From: Bacteroidaceae bacterium | Lineage (GTDB): Bacteria; Bacteroidota; Bacteroidia; Bacteroidales; Bacteroidaceae | Reading direction: 5' to 3' | NCBI GenBank assembly: GCA_017507385.1 | Contig: JAFWAX010000045.1 | Location: forward strand, 1-64,000 | Length of the DNA stretch: 64,000 nt | In this document: piece after piece, positions 52,047 to 60,626 of the stretch | How positions within the stretch are numbered: position 1 is the first letter of the stretch | Layout: each line of letters starts with the position of its first letter | Notes under the pieces: model-generated | Seen by the model: only the letters and a program-made list of their open reading frames with translations | What the model was told of the DNA's origin: nothing | Database searches by the model: none | Translations under genes and position numbers: made by a program

Positions 52047-53534
52047 TTACTTGATGTTGTCCACCCACGTGAATAGTCTGTTCCAGCGCACGCCATGCGA
52101 TTTGCCGTATCGGTCGGTGATGAGTGAGAGCCAGATGAACAGCGGCTTGCCCACAACGTGGTCTTCGGGCACGAAGCCCCAGTAGCGGCTGTCGGCGGAG
52201 TTGTGGCGGTTGTCGCCCATCATCCAGTAGTAGTCCATCTTGAAGGTGTAAGTGTCGGTTTGCTTGCCGTTGATGTAGATGGCTCCGTCTTTCACTTCAA
52301 GCTGGTTGTTCTCGTACACCCTGATTGGACGTTCGTAGATGGCGATGTTGTCCATGGTCAGCTTCACGCTTTCCCCTTTGGCTGGAATCCATATTGGTCC
52401 GTAGTTGTCGCGTGTCCAGCCATATTGGTGGTTGAGCGGATAGAGGTTGCCCCAGTATCCATCTTTCACTTCTACGACGCTGTCGCAAAATTCCTTGTTT
52501 TTTCTCAGTTGTTCGGCTGCCATACGGGTGAGCGGTATGCCTGAGTTGCGGTCCAGAATCTTGTCGCGGTCTTCGTCGCTGATGTTCAGTTCCTCGCACA
52601 TTTCGTCGCTGAGAATCTGGCTGTTGCGTGTATATACCTTATAGTTGAACTGCACGAAAGTGGGAGTTTCCTGTTCTTCGCCGTTGATGTAGATGATTTT
52701 GTCCTTTATCTGGAATGTCTGTCCTGGCAATCCTACACAGCGTTTCACATAGTTTTCGCGACGGTCGGCGGGGCGTGAAGTGACCGTTCCGTAGATGTTG
52801 GTCTTGTTCGCAACCACCTGTTTGCCAATGTTGTAGAGCTGGTCGTACAGAAGCTGCTGCTCGTTGGCTGGCAGGGTTTCCATCAGCGGCACTTGGTAGC
52901 CTTGTGCGCTGGCTACCATGCAGCCTTCCTGATAGCAGAGGCTGTAGTAGTCGCCGTTGTATCCCACGGCAACAGTATCTCCTGCTGGATAGTTGAACAC
53001 TACGATGTCACCATATTCCACTTTCCCGAAACCTTTCACGCGGCGGTATTCCCACTGTGGCCATTCGATGTATGACTTGCAGTTGATGAGTGGCAGCGTG
53101 TGTTGCGTGAGCGGCATGGTGAGCGGTGTCTGAGGGATGCGTGGGCCGTAGCTCATTTTGCTGACCAGCAGGAAGTCGCCCGTCATCAGCGTCTTTTCCA
53201 GCGATGATGATGGAATCTGGTAGTTCTGGAAAAAGAAGTTGTTGACGAAATAGACTGCTACCAGGGCAAAGACGATGGCATCTACCCAGCTCATGATGGT
53301 GCGTGCGATGTCGTTTTCCAGTTCTTTCCACCAAGTCCACTTGATTTTCTTGCTGATATAGACATCGTAGATGAATGGCAAGACGATGAGCCCCCACCAT
53401 GATTCTACCCAGTAGAGGAATGCCAGATAGCAGATGGTCGCAATGCCGAACTTCACCCATTTCCAGCCTGCCCATGTGGGCTTTTCGTGTTCTCCCGAAC
53501 GGGTCTTTTTGAAATTTTTATAGTCGAATCCCAT
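52047..53534 (-). CDS. lepB: signal peptidase I
   Basis: 495 residues, in the long range found in Bacteroidales. Three hydrophobic N-terminal segments anchor the protein. The catalytic serine is S111 in IPSSSLEKTLMTGDFLL and the general-base lysine is K264 in NYVKRCVGLPG; MMGDNRHNSADSRYWGF and VPEDHVVGK are the later family motifs. A large insert separates the serine and lysine boxes. It removes signal peptides from exported proteins. Ten bases downstream of dapB. Confidence 0.95.
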   Translation of the reverse strand: MGFDYKNFKKTRSGEHEKPTWAGWKWVKFGIATICYLAFLYWVESWWGLIVLPFIYDVYISKKIKWTWWKELENDIARTIMSWVDAIVFALVAVYFVNNFFFQNYQIPSSSLEKTLMTGDFLLVSKMSYGPRIPQTPLTMPLTQHTLPLINCKSYIEWPQWEYRRVKGFGKVEYGDIVVFNYPAGDTVAVGYNGDYYSLCYQEGCMVASAQGYQVPLMETLPANEQQLLYDQLYNIGKQVVANKTNIYGTVTSRPADRRENYVKRCVGLPGQTFQIKDKIIYINGEEQETPTFVQFNYKVYTRNSQILSDEMCEELNISDEDRDKILDRNSGIPLTRMAAEQLRKNKEFCDSVVEVKDGYWGNLYPLNHQYGWTRDNYGPIWIPAKGESVKLTMDNIAIYERPIRVYENNQLEVKDGAIYINGKQTDTYTFKMDYYWMMGDNRHNSADSRYWGFVPEDHVVGKPLFIWLSLITDRYGKSHGVRWNRLFTWVDNIK

Positions 53535-53544
53535 AATTTTATTT

Positions 53545-54300
53545 TTAGAATTTGAAAAGGTCGTCCGTGCTCAGCAGTCCTTCGTGCTGTGCCGTAAATT
53601 CGGCAGCAATGACTGCGCCCAGCGCAAAGCCCTGGCGTGAGTGCGCATCGTGTGTAATCGTGATTTGGTCGGCGTCGCTGTTCCATGTAATGGAATGGAT
53701 GCCAGGAACTTCATCGCGGCGGATGGAACTGATAGGCAGCAGGTCGGCAGCCACTTCGTCGGTGCCCTCTATTGTGCCGTCTGGATTCTGTAGATACCCC
53801 ATTGTCCAGTCTTTCTTGCGGTCGAGCCGCTCTACGATTTGCTCTGCCAGCGTGATGCCTGTGCCAGACGGGTGGTCGAGCTTGTGGATGTGGTGTGTCT
53901 CCTCTTCTTTCACGTCATATTGAGGGAACTGGTTCATGATGCTTGCCAGATACTTGTTGACTGCGCTGAAGATGGCGACGCCAATGGAGTAGTTGCTGGC
54001 CCAGAAAAGCGTTTTCCCCTCTTCTGTGCAGGCTTTGCGCACGTCGTCGCCATGCTCTTTCAGCCATCCTGTGCTTCCGCTCACCACTTTTACGCCAGCC
54101 TTCCAGGCTTTCAGATAGTTGCTGTAGGCAGTTGTGGGGGTGGTGAACTCAATGGCTACGTCTGCGCTTGCAAAGGCTTCGCTTTCAAAGTCGTGCAGAT
54201 TGTCCATGTCTATGATGCTCACAATTTCGTGGCCTCGGCTGATGGCTATTTTTTCTATCATCTTGCCCATCTTGCCGTATCCAATCAGTGCTATTTTCAT
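53545..54300 (-). CDS. dapB: 4-hydroxy-tetrahydrodipicolinate reductase
   Basis: 251 residues from the ATG at 54300 (MKIALIGYGKMGKMIEKIA), where the Rossmann motif begins; twelve upstream codons are not family-like. HHIHKLDHPSGTG carries the lysine and PSGT substrate-binding box. The enzyme makes tetrahydrodipicolinate for lysine and peptidoglycan, the substrate of the ddh product at 19885-20784. It heads the dapB-lepB-wbqC group. Confidence 0.95.
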   Translation of the reverse strand: MKIALIGYGKMGKMIEKIAISRGHEIVSIIDMDNLHDFESEAFASADVAIEFTTPTTAYSNYLKAWKAGVKVVSGSTGWLKEHGDDVRKACTEEGKTLFWASNYSIGVAIFSAVNKYLASIMNQFPQYDVKEEETHHIHKLDHPSGTGITLAEQIVERLDRKKDWTMGYLQNPDGTIEGTDEVAADLLPISSIRRDEVPGIHSITWNSDADQITITHDAHSRQGFALGAVIAAEFTAQHEGLLSTDDLFKF

Positions 54301-54456
54301 GTCGGAAGGGTTTATATTTAACGTAAAACATTGCAAAGATAGGGATTTTCAGTGAAAAGTTAAGGGAGAATGGTGAAAAATCTAAGTTGCTGGCTAACAG
54401 AATAAAGTAAACTTATTTTTTTTACTTTTCATTTTCTTGTTTTTCTTAATTTTATG

Positions 54457-54464
54457 TATCTTTG
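54457..54464 (+). promoter_or_regulatory. -7 box before DUF2851
   Basis: TATCTTTG, 25 bases before the ATG at 54490. A TTG is 17 bases upstream, slightly short. Confidence 0.45.
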
Positions 54465-54489
54465 AACCGAATTTGATACAAACGTTAAT

Positions 54490-55788
54490 ATGGAACAATT
54501 GCTGCATTATGTGTGGCGACATAAGATTTTCCCTCTTCGCGAGCTGCGGACGACCGATGGGCGTGAGGTGGAGGTGCTGAATCCTGGTATCAGCAATGCG
54601 GATGCCGGGCCGGATTTCGTGGGTGCGTCTGTCAAGATAGGTGGAACGGTGTGGGTAGGGAACGTGGAGATTCATCTGAAAACAAGTGACTGGTTCCGGC
54701 ATCACCATGACACGGATGTCTCTTATGAGAACATCGTGCTTCATGTTGCGGAGGAGGTGGATTTTCCGCTCTTTTATCCGAATGGACAGGAGATTCCGCA
54801 GCTGCAGCTGGAAGTGCCTGCGTATGTGAAAGACAACTATGAGCGGCTGAAAGACAATGACGTCAGGCCGCGATGCAGGAATGTTGTGACTGGATTGTCC
54901 AAATTCTTGATACATAACTGGATGACTTCCCTGATGCTGGAGCGTTTCGAGGAACGTACATCCCGGATTCTTGTTCGTCGTGAGCTGCTTGATAAGAATT
55001 GGGAAGATACGTTGTTTGTCACGTTGGCTCGTAGCTTCGGTTTTGGCCTTAACGGTGATGCTTTTGAGAAGTGGGCGCAATCTATCCCGATGAGTGCAGC
55101 AGGCAAACATCGCGACAGTTTGTTCCAGATAGAGGCTATGTTCTTCGGACAGGCAGGATTGCTGGAGGAAGATGGTGCAGATGATTATTATCTGAAACTC
55201 CAGAAAGAATACCGGTTTTTGAGACAGAAATTTTCTCTCACGCCTATTGCGGCATCGGCATGGAAGTTCCTCCGTCTCCGTCCGCAAAATTTCCCCTATA
55301 TCCGCATAGCCCAGCTTGCCATGCTGTATTATGAACAGCGGCTGAATCTCTCGAAGCTTGTCAATGCAAATCACGTTGATGAAATCAAATCGTTGCTGTT
55401 CACGCATGTCAGCGAATATTGGCAAACTCATTATACTTTTGGCGGAAAGGAGACAAAGGCGCAAGAACGAAAGCTTTCTTCATCGTCCATGGAGTTGGTC
55501 ATCGTGAATGCAATCGCGCCGATGCTTTTTGCCTATGGGAAGTACAAGTCAGACCAATCTCTTTGCGACCGCGCTTTCTCCTGGTGGGAACAGCTTGAAC
55601 CAGAGGACAATCGTATGGTTCGTGACTGGGTGTCGGCAGGGGTGGCGTGTGAAAGTGCTGCTGATAGTCAGGCACTCATACAACTTACCCGTCGCTATTG
55701 TCAAACACGGGATTGTTTGCGTTGCAAGTTTGGGTATGAGTTTATCAAACAGACGCCAGATTTGCTGAGAGAGGACGAAAAAAGCTGA
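54490..55788 (+). CDS. DUF2851 family protein
   Basis: 432 residues, full length for the family. MEQLLHYVWRHKIFPL, NADAGPDFVGASVKIGG, WVGNVEIHLKTSDW and HHHDTDVSYENIVLHV are characteristic; the end has cysteines in CQTRDCLRCKFGYEFI. The E-IH and similar residues recall a nuclease-like fold, but the function is unknown. Monocistronic by appearance. Confidence 0.92.
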   Translation: MEQLLHYVWRHKIFPLRELRTTDGREVEVLNPGISNADAGPDFVGASVKIGGTVWVGNVEIHLKTSDWFRHHHDTDVSYENIVLHVAEEVDFPLFYPNGQEIPQLQLEVPAYVKDNYERLKDNDVRPRCRNVVTGLSKFLIHNWMTSLMLERFEERTSRILVRRELLDKNWEDTLFVTLARSFGFGLNGDAFEKWAQSIPMSAAGKHRDSLFQIEAMFFGQAGLLEEDGADDYYLKLQKEYRFLRQKFSLTPIAASAWKFLRLRPQNFPYIRIAQLAMLYYEQRLNLSKLVNANHVDEIKSLLFTHVSEYWQTHYTFGGKETKAQERKLSSSSMELVIVNAIAPMLFAYGKYKSDQSLCDRAFSWWEQLEPEDNRMVRDWVSAGVACESAADSQALIQLTRRYCQTRDCLRCKFGYEFIKQTPDLLREDEKS

Positions 55789-55828
55789 TTTTTAGCAGAT
55801 AAAGATAGTTGTTTCTGTTTTTTATTCG

Positions 55829-55836
55829 TATATTTG
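55829..55836 (+). promoter_or_regulatory. -7 box before the TM2 gene
   Basis: TATATTTG matches the -7 consensus, 47 bases before the start. The -33 spacing is imperfect. Confidence 0.45.
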
Positions 55837-55883
55837 TAACCGAAAAAGTTTTTTGTTTTTTAACTTAAATTCAATTCAAGATT

Positions 55884-56102
55884 ATGAAAAGTAAAATTGT
55901 AGCAGGAATCCTCGGTATTCTCCTTGGAGGATGGGGTATTCACAAATTCTACATGGGTAACATGCTTCCAGGTGTTATCTATATTGTTTTGTGCTGGACA
56001 GGTATCCCTTCTCTCCTCGGCCTCGTTGAAGGTATCATCTACCTTGTTGACGATGACGCTAAATTCCAGGAGCGTGTAGAGGCAAAGAATTTCTTCTTCT
56101 AA
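55884..56102 (+). CDS. TM2 domain protein
   Basis: 72 residues made almost entirely of a TM2 domain: KIVAGILGILLGGWGIHKFY, then MGNMLPGVIYIVLCWTGIP and the acidic GLVEGIIYLVDDD. Two membrane helices with a short turn. Codon use is strongly biased, suggesting good expression. Function unknown. Ends at a terminator 22 bases downstream. Confidence 0.92.
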   Translation: MKSKIVAGILGILLGGWGIHKFYMGNMLPGVIYIVLCWTGIPSLLGLVEGIIYLVDDDAKFQERVEAKNFFF

Positions 56103-56123
56103 TTGAAGAGGGTCGCAAAAATA

Positions 56124-56157
56124 AAAACTGGTTGATTCTGCTGAATCAACCAGTTTT
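56124..56157 (+). terminator. terminator after the TM2 gene
   Basis: AAAACTGGTTGATTC pairs perfectly with GAATCAACCAGTTTT across a TGCT loop, followed by CTTTTTT. Confidence 0.92.
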
Positions 56158-56165
56158 CTTTTTTG

Positions 56166-56238
56166 CACGGGGTGAGGGACTCGAACCCCCGACCCTCGGT
56201 TTTGGAGACCGATATTCTACCAACTAAACTAACCCCGT
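56166..56238 (-). tRNA. tRNA-Trp (anticodon CCA)
   Basis: Folds as a cloverleaf on the minus strand: acceptor ACGGGGT/ACCCCGT, anticodon stem TCGGT/ACCGA with loop CTCCAAA (anticodon CCA), T-arm GGGGG-TTCGAGT-CCCTC, discriminator G. The 3' CCA is not encoded. Confidence 0.95.
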
Positions 56239-56288
56239 GTGTTGGTTATGTCTGCAATATAGGCATCCTCTTCACCATGTGGGGCTTG

Positions 56289-56360
56289 TAGCTCCACCGG
56301 GAATCGAACCCGGATCTAATCTTTAGGAGAGATTTGTTCTATCCATTGAACTATGGGGCC
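56289..56360 (-). tRNA. tRNA-Arg (anticodon CCT)
   Basis: On the minus strand the anticodon stem is AATCT/AGATT with loop CTCCTAA (anticodon CCT, reading AGG), the D-arm GTTC/GAAC and the T-arm CCGGG-TTCGATT-CCCGG. The acceptor GGCCCCA/TGGAGCT has a G-U at 1-72 and a C-A mismatch at 4-69. The 3' CCA is not encoded. It lies 50 bases upstream of tRNA-Trp and is likely co-transcribed with it. Confidence 0.9.
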
Positions 56361-56480
56361 ATTTCCCGTATTGCGGGTGCAAAGGTAGTGAAAGTTGGGG
56401 GAAGAACAAAATAAAAACAGTTATTTTTCTTCTGAAACGCATCCTTTCTGTACAGAAAAGGTCTTCAGTGCCCTTTCTCT

Positions 56481-57341
56481 CTATGGGATGTAGGGATATT
56501 GCTCGAAGTCAGGCTCTCTTTTCTCGAGGAATGCTTTTCCGCCTTCCTGCGCTTCGTCGCAGAAATAGTAGAGCATTGTTGCATCGCCGGCCAGTTCCTG
56601 AATGCCGGCCTGTCCGTCCAGTTCAGCATTGAGACCAGCTTTGATCATGCGTAGGGCGATAGGCGAGCGTTTCATCATGGTGTGTGCCCATTCCACGACT
56701 TCGTCTTCCAATTGGCTGTGGGGAACGACTTTGTTGACCAAACCCATTTTTTCGGCTTCTTCGGCTGTGTAGAGTTTGCAGAGATACCATATTTCCCGAG
56801 CTTTCTTTTGTCCGACGATTCGCGCCAGATAGGAGCTTCCGAAACCTGCGTCGAAGCTGCCGACTTTGGGACCTGTCTGCCCAAACTTAGCGTTGTCGCT
56901 GGCGATGGTGAGGTCGCAGACGACATGCAGCACGTGGCCTCCGCCTACAGCAAATCCGTTCACCATGGCTATGACGGGCTTGGGAATGCTGCGTATTTGC
57001 TTTTGGACATCCAGCACGCTGAGTCGTGGCACTCCATCGCGACCCACATAGCCGCCTCGTCCTTTGACGTTCATGTCGCCGCCTGCACAGAAAGCGCATG
57101 TCTTCAGCCAGTCCTCTTCGCTCTGGCCTTCTTGGCGCGGCGAATCGGCACCCGTGAGCACAACGACACGCACGTCGGCTCTTTCTCGTGCGATGTACAT
57201 GGCATCGCTCATCTCCCATGTTGTCTGTGGAGTGAAAGCGTTGCGGTAGCGTGGGCGGTTGATGGTAATCTTGGCGACACCTTCCCACAGCTCGAACTTA
57301 ATCTCTTCGTAATGTTTTATTTCTTTCCATTCTCTTGCCAT
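56481..57341 (-). CDS. menB: 1,4-dihydroxy-2-naphthoyl-CoA synthase
   Basis: 286 residues. MenB closes the second ring of the naphthoquinone in menaquinone synthesis. It has the crotonase oxyanion motif [13 protein letters not shown], the [18 protein letters not shown] segment [31 protein letters not shown] and the end [14 protein letters not shown], all MenB-specific. No other men gene is in the window; it is transcribed alone toward the tRNA pair. Confidence 0.96.
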   Translation of the reverse strand: MAREWKEIKHYEEIKFELWEGVAKITINRPRYRNAFTPQTTWEMSDAMYIARERADVRVVVLTGADSPRQEGQSEEDWLKTCAFCAGGDMNVKGRGGYVGRDGVPRLSVLDVQKQIRSIPKPVIAMVNGFAVGGGHVLHVVCDLTIASDNAKFGQTGPKVGSFDAGFGSSYLARIVGQKKAREIWYLCKLYTAEEAEKMGLVNKVVPHSQLEDEVVEWAHTMMKRSPIALRMIKAGLNAELDGQAGIQELAGDATMLYYFCDEAQEGGKAFLEKREPDFEQYPYIP

Positions 57342-57384
57342 AATCGTTAATTCTTGTTTTTAAAAGATATTTCGTCGTTCCCGT

Positions 57385-57417
57385 TTTGTGGAATTTCAGA
57401 TATTTATTGTAATTTTG
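57385..57417 (+). promoter_or_regulatory. promoter of the nucleoside kinase gene
   Basis: TTTG (57385-57388), 21 bases, then TAATTTTG (57410-57417) fits the consensus, 33 bases before the ATG at 57451, which supports that start over an ATG at 57388 inside the promoter. Confidence 0.75.
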
Positions 57418-57450
57418 GAGCATCAAACATTTTTAACAACTGTTACAATC

Positions 57451-58572
57451 ATGGATGCTGCAATACAAAAGGAATGCAAAAATAACAAAAGTTTAGAGAA
57501 ATTTGAAGTCAATGAGAACTTTTTGAGGGTTTCTGAGCAAATTAAGACGGAAATACAAGGGAAAACGCTCGACGAGGCAATTGACTACCTTGTGAGGAGG
57601 GTGGATGGAAGCACGCTTTTCAGCAAGCGCTTGCAGACGGTTTGTTATTCCATTGGCATGATGAATAAAATCATAGAAGACGGCAATGCCGACATGATGG
57701 TGAAAATCTCAGAAGCTCTTCAAGTGCGTGGCATTGAGGTGCTTGGAGAGTCCATTGCTGCACGTTCTGATGTGAAGGCCGTTCTCATTGCAGGGCCGTC
57801 ATCCAGCGGAAAGACTACGTTCAGCAAGAAGTTGAGCGTGGCTTTGGAACAGAATGGAATAACGGCAAAATGTATCTCTATCGACGATTATTATATTGAC
57901 CGTGAGTTGACTCCCAAGGATGATGCAGGCGAGTATGATTACGAGAGCATTTATGCCATCAACATAGAGCTGTTTCAGCAGCATCTGACTCAGTTGTTTG
58001 CCGGCGAAGAAATCGAGCTTCCTCGTTATGATTTTGTGCAGGGCAAGAGCGTCAAGAGTGGGAATACTCTCCGGCTGGAACCACATACCGTCTTGATATT
58101 GGAAGGCATACATGCCCTAAATCCTCTTCTTACGGGAGTTATTCCAGATGCTAACTTCTTCCGTATTTACATATCAGGACTGACTGTTGCGAAAGCTGAT
58201 GACGGCACTTATTTCCCTACGACAGACAACCGTCTCATTCGCCGCATGGTGCGTGATGCCCAATTCCGTGGAACAACCGCGGTTGAGACTTTGGGACGAT
58301 GGCCGTCGGTTCGGCGTGGCGAAAATAAATGGGTTGTTCCTTTCCAGGAAAATGCCGATACCAACTTCTGTACAGCTTTCCAGTATGAGCTTGCTTTGCT
58401 GAAGAAACAGGCGATTCCTTTGCTCGAAAGCGTGCCACAGGATTCTCCAGAGTATGCTGAAGCGCAGCGGCTCAAATGGGTGCTTCTCCATTTCCGTTCA
58501 ATACCTGTAGAACTTCTGCCTCCGCACTCTTTGCTGAGAGAGTTCCTGGGAGGAAGCGCTTTTGAATACTAA
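57451..58572 (+). CDS. nucleoside (uridine-type) kinase, short form
   Basis: 373 residues from the ATG at 57451 (MDAAIQKECKNNKS). The P-loop is LIAGPSSSGKTTFSKKL (about 114), followed by SIDDYYIDRELTPKDD, ILEGIHALNP and the end PPHSLLREFLGGSAFEY. It phosphorylates nucleosides such as uridine in salvage. Related Bacteroidales kinases that I recall are about 550 residues, with a TGS and threonyl-tRNA-synthetase-like N-terminus; here that part is absent and only a 100-residue lead-in remains. Confidence 0.88.
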   Translation: MDAAIQKECKNNKSLEKFEVNENFLRVSEQIKTEIQGKTLDEAIDYLVRRVDGSTLFSKRLQTVCYSIGMMNKIIEDGNADMMVKISEALQVRGIEVLGESIAARSDVKAVLIAGPSSSGKTTFSKKLSVALEQNGITAKCISIDDYYIDRELTPKDDAGEYDYESIYAINIELFQQHLTQLFAGEEIELPRYDFVQGKSVKSGNTLRLEPHTVLILEGIHALNPLLTGVIPDANFFRIYISGLTVAKADDGTYFPTTDNRLIRRMVRDAQFRGTTAVETLGRWPSVRRGENKWVVPFQENADTNFCTAFQYELALLKKQAIPLLESVPQDSPEYAEAQRLKWVLLHFRSIPVELLPPHSLLREFLGGSAFEY

Positions 58573-58585
58573 ATGTCTCAATAAA

Positions 58586-58648
58586 CGCACCCCTCGGGTA
58601 CGCCATGGCGTACCCGAGGGGTGCGGCACATCGTACCCGAGGGGTACG
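58586..58648. repeat. palindromic array, probably also a bidirectional terminator
   Basis: A perfect 40-bp palindrome (58586-58625: CGCACCCCTCGGGTACGCCA and its inverse) and a further unit CGTACCC-GAG-GGGTACG (58632-58648) lie between the convergent kinase and dgt genes. They share units with 44467-44530. Confidence 0.85.
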
Positions 58649-58674
58649 GTATATGTGAGTCGAAAATGTCTGTG

Positions 58675-59991
58675 CTAAATCATGGGAAGGCTTTCGCCGT
58701 TAATTTTGCGGTAAAGATCAAGCGCAAACACGTCGGTCATGCCCGACAGGTAGTCGAGTACTGCCATGATGCGCTCATAGGTGTCAAGGCTGTCCACTTC
58801 GTACTGAGATGATACGCGGTCGAGCAGCAGCTTGCTGTAGGTGTGCTGGGGATTCATGACTGCTTCTGTGAAAAGCTGTATGAGGGTGGAGATAATCTTG
58901 TATCCCGAAAGTTCAGTGTCGATGACGTCGCGGCTTCGGTAGATGCGGCTCCTTGCCACTTCTACACAGGCATTGTACGCCTCTCTTGTCAAGGCATTGG
59001 ACTGTTTGATGAGCGAACCGCTGAATTCGCCGTCCAGAATCTTTTCTTCATTGTCGATGAAAACTCGTGCACATTCGCTGATGAGTGCACCGATGGCGCA
59101 TGAGCGGAAATAAACCACATTTTCGTTTTTGTCATCAACCTCTTTCGAACGCTCGATGATGTGTGCGCGCTTCTTCGGTTCAATAAAGCCGAGCATGAGA
59201 TCGCGAGTTTCTTCAAAAGACAGTATCTTGAGCTTGTGAGCATCTTCTATGTCCATGATTTCGTAGCAGATATCATCTGCGGCCTCGACAAGATAAGTGA
59301 GAGGGTGACGGCACCATCCTGCTCCCTGCCTCTTCAGACCCAGCTCTTTGGCAATCCGTTCGTAGATTGCTTTTTCTGGTATGAAATAGCCGAATTTCTG
59401 CTTGTGGGCTTCTGTGGCGGGAAAGGGGTATTTGACAATGCTGGATAGGGTGGAATAAGTCAGCACAAAACCTCCAGCCCGGCGCCCCTTGAACTGATGA
59501 GTGAGCAGGCGGAACGTGTTGGCATTGCCGTCGAAGTGGGTGATGTCTGCCCATTGCTCTTCTGTGAGCTGTTCCTTATATTTGATTCCAGGACCTTCAA
59601 GGAAATAGGAGGCAATGGCATGTTCGCCGGAATGCCCGAAAGGAGGGTTGCCAAGGTCGTGTGCAAGGCACGCTGCGCTGACTATTGCTCCAATTTCGCT
59701 AATGTTGGAAGAGCAAGTCCATTCAGGATGCTTTTTCATGAGCGCATTGGCAACGGCATCGCCAAGGCTTCGGCCGACACTCGCCACTTCGAGCGAGTGG
59801 GTGAGGCGGTTGTGTACGAATACGCTTCCTGGCAGTGGAAACACTTGGGTCTTGTTCTGCAGCCTTCGGAAAGGTGCTGAGAAGATGAGACGGTCGTAGT
59901 CGCGTTTAAATTCGGTGCGGTCGTCCTTATGTTCAGTGTGTATTGCTTCCTGTCCGAGTCGTTTGTTTGATATGAGTTGTTGCCAGTTCAT
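58675..59991 (-). CDS. dgt: deoxyguanosinetriphosphate triphosphohydrolase family protein
   Basis: 438 residues from the ATG at 59991 (MNWQQLISNKRLGQ). The HD-domain metal residues are in VHNRLTHSLEV and CLAHDLGNPPFGHSGE; FKRDYDRLIFSAPFRRLQNKT opens the family. It hydrolyses dNTPs, mainly dGTP, to nucleoside and triphosphate and so helps set the dNTP pool; dut is encoded divergently next door. A -7 box TATTTTTG (minus, 60034-60027) stands about 36 bases upstream. Confidence 0.95.
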   Translation of the reverse strand: MNWQQLISNKRLGQEAIHTEHKDDRTEFKRDYDRLIFSAPFRRLQNKTQVFPLPGSVFVHNRLTHSLEVASVGRSLGDAVANALMKKHPEWTCSSNISEIGAIVSAACLAHDLGNPPFGHSGEHAIASYFLEGPGIKYKEQLTEEQWADITHFDGNANTFRLLTHQFKGRRAGGFVLTYSTLSSIVKYPFPATEAHKQKFGYFIPEKAIYERIAKELGLKRQGAGWCRHPLTYLVEAADDICYEIMDIEDAHKLKILSFEETRDLMLGFIEPKKRAHIIERSKEVDDKNENVVYFRSCAIGALISECARVFIDNEEKILDGEFSGSLIKQSNALTREAYNACVEVARSRIYRSRDVIDTELSGYKIISTLIQLFTEAVMNPQHTYSKLLLDRVSSQYEVDSLDTYERIMAVLDYLSGMTDVFALDLYRKINGESLPMI

Positions 59992-60093
59992 TTCTGTATT
60001 GAAAAATGAGAAATAGAAATTGTACACAAAAATAGTACATTTTTCGTTAAAAAAAAGAAAATAGGCATGAAGAAATGTCGTTCGTGTACTAAA

Positions 60094-60121
60094 TCTTCAT
60101 TCTTCATTCTTCATTCTTCAT
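60094..60121 (+). repeat. four tandem TCTTCAT heptamers upstream of dut
   Basis: Four exact copies of TCTTCAT end ten bases before a -7 box TATCTTTG (60131-60138) and cover the place where the -33 box would lie. Confidence 0.85.
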
Positions 60122-60155
60122 GAAAATCCGTATCTTTGTGGCAAATTGTGTATTT

Positions 60156-60590
60156 ATGGAAATCAGAATTATCAACAAGTCGCATCATCCGCTGCCTCAG
60201 TATGCAACTCCGTTGTCGGCAGGTATGGATTTGCGCGCCAACATCGATACTCCCATCACGCTTGAGCCTCTGGCTCGTGTGCTTGTTCCGACAGGTCTTT
60301 TCATGGCATTGCCAGCAGGTTACGAAGCACAGGTTCGTCCCCGTTCAGGACTTGCTATCAAGAAGGGTATTACAGTTCTCAACACTCCAGGTACTATAGA
60401 TGCAGACTATCGTGGCGAGGTGTGCGTTATCCTCGTCAACCTGTCATCAGAGCCTTTTGTTATCAACGATGGCGAGCGCATCGCTCAGATGGTCATTGCC
60501 AAGCATGAGCAGCCGGCGCTGATAGAGGTTGATGTGCTTGATGATACGGAACGTGGCGCGGGAGGTTTTGGCCACAGTGGAGTGAAATGA
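60156..60590 (+). CDS. dut: deoxyuridine 5'-triphosphate nucleotidohydrolase
   Basis: 144 residues from the ATG at 60156 ([20 protein letters not shown]); the ATG at 60120 lies upstream of the likely transcription start. All five dUTPase motifs are present: [44 protein letters not shown] and [10 protein letters not shown]. It converts dUTP to dUMP, keeping uracil out of DNA. First gene of the dut-TPR-DUF4292-EnvC group. Confidence 0.97.
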   Translation: MEIRIINKSHHPLPQYATPLSAGMDLRANIDTPITLEPLARVLVPTGLFMALPAGYEAQVRPRSGLAIKKGITVLNTPGTIDADYRGEVCVILVNLSSEPFVINDGERIAQMVIAKHEQPALIEVDVLDDTERGAGGFGHSGVK

Positions 60591-60626
60591 AGGGATAATT
60601 GGCAGTTTGCCAAACGGTTAGAGGGA

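Noticed and set aside
54394..55464. 356-codon open frame opposite DUF2851
   Set aside because: Antisense shadow of a full-length conserved gene, with Arg/His/Gln/Ile-rich composition and no family resemblance.
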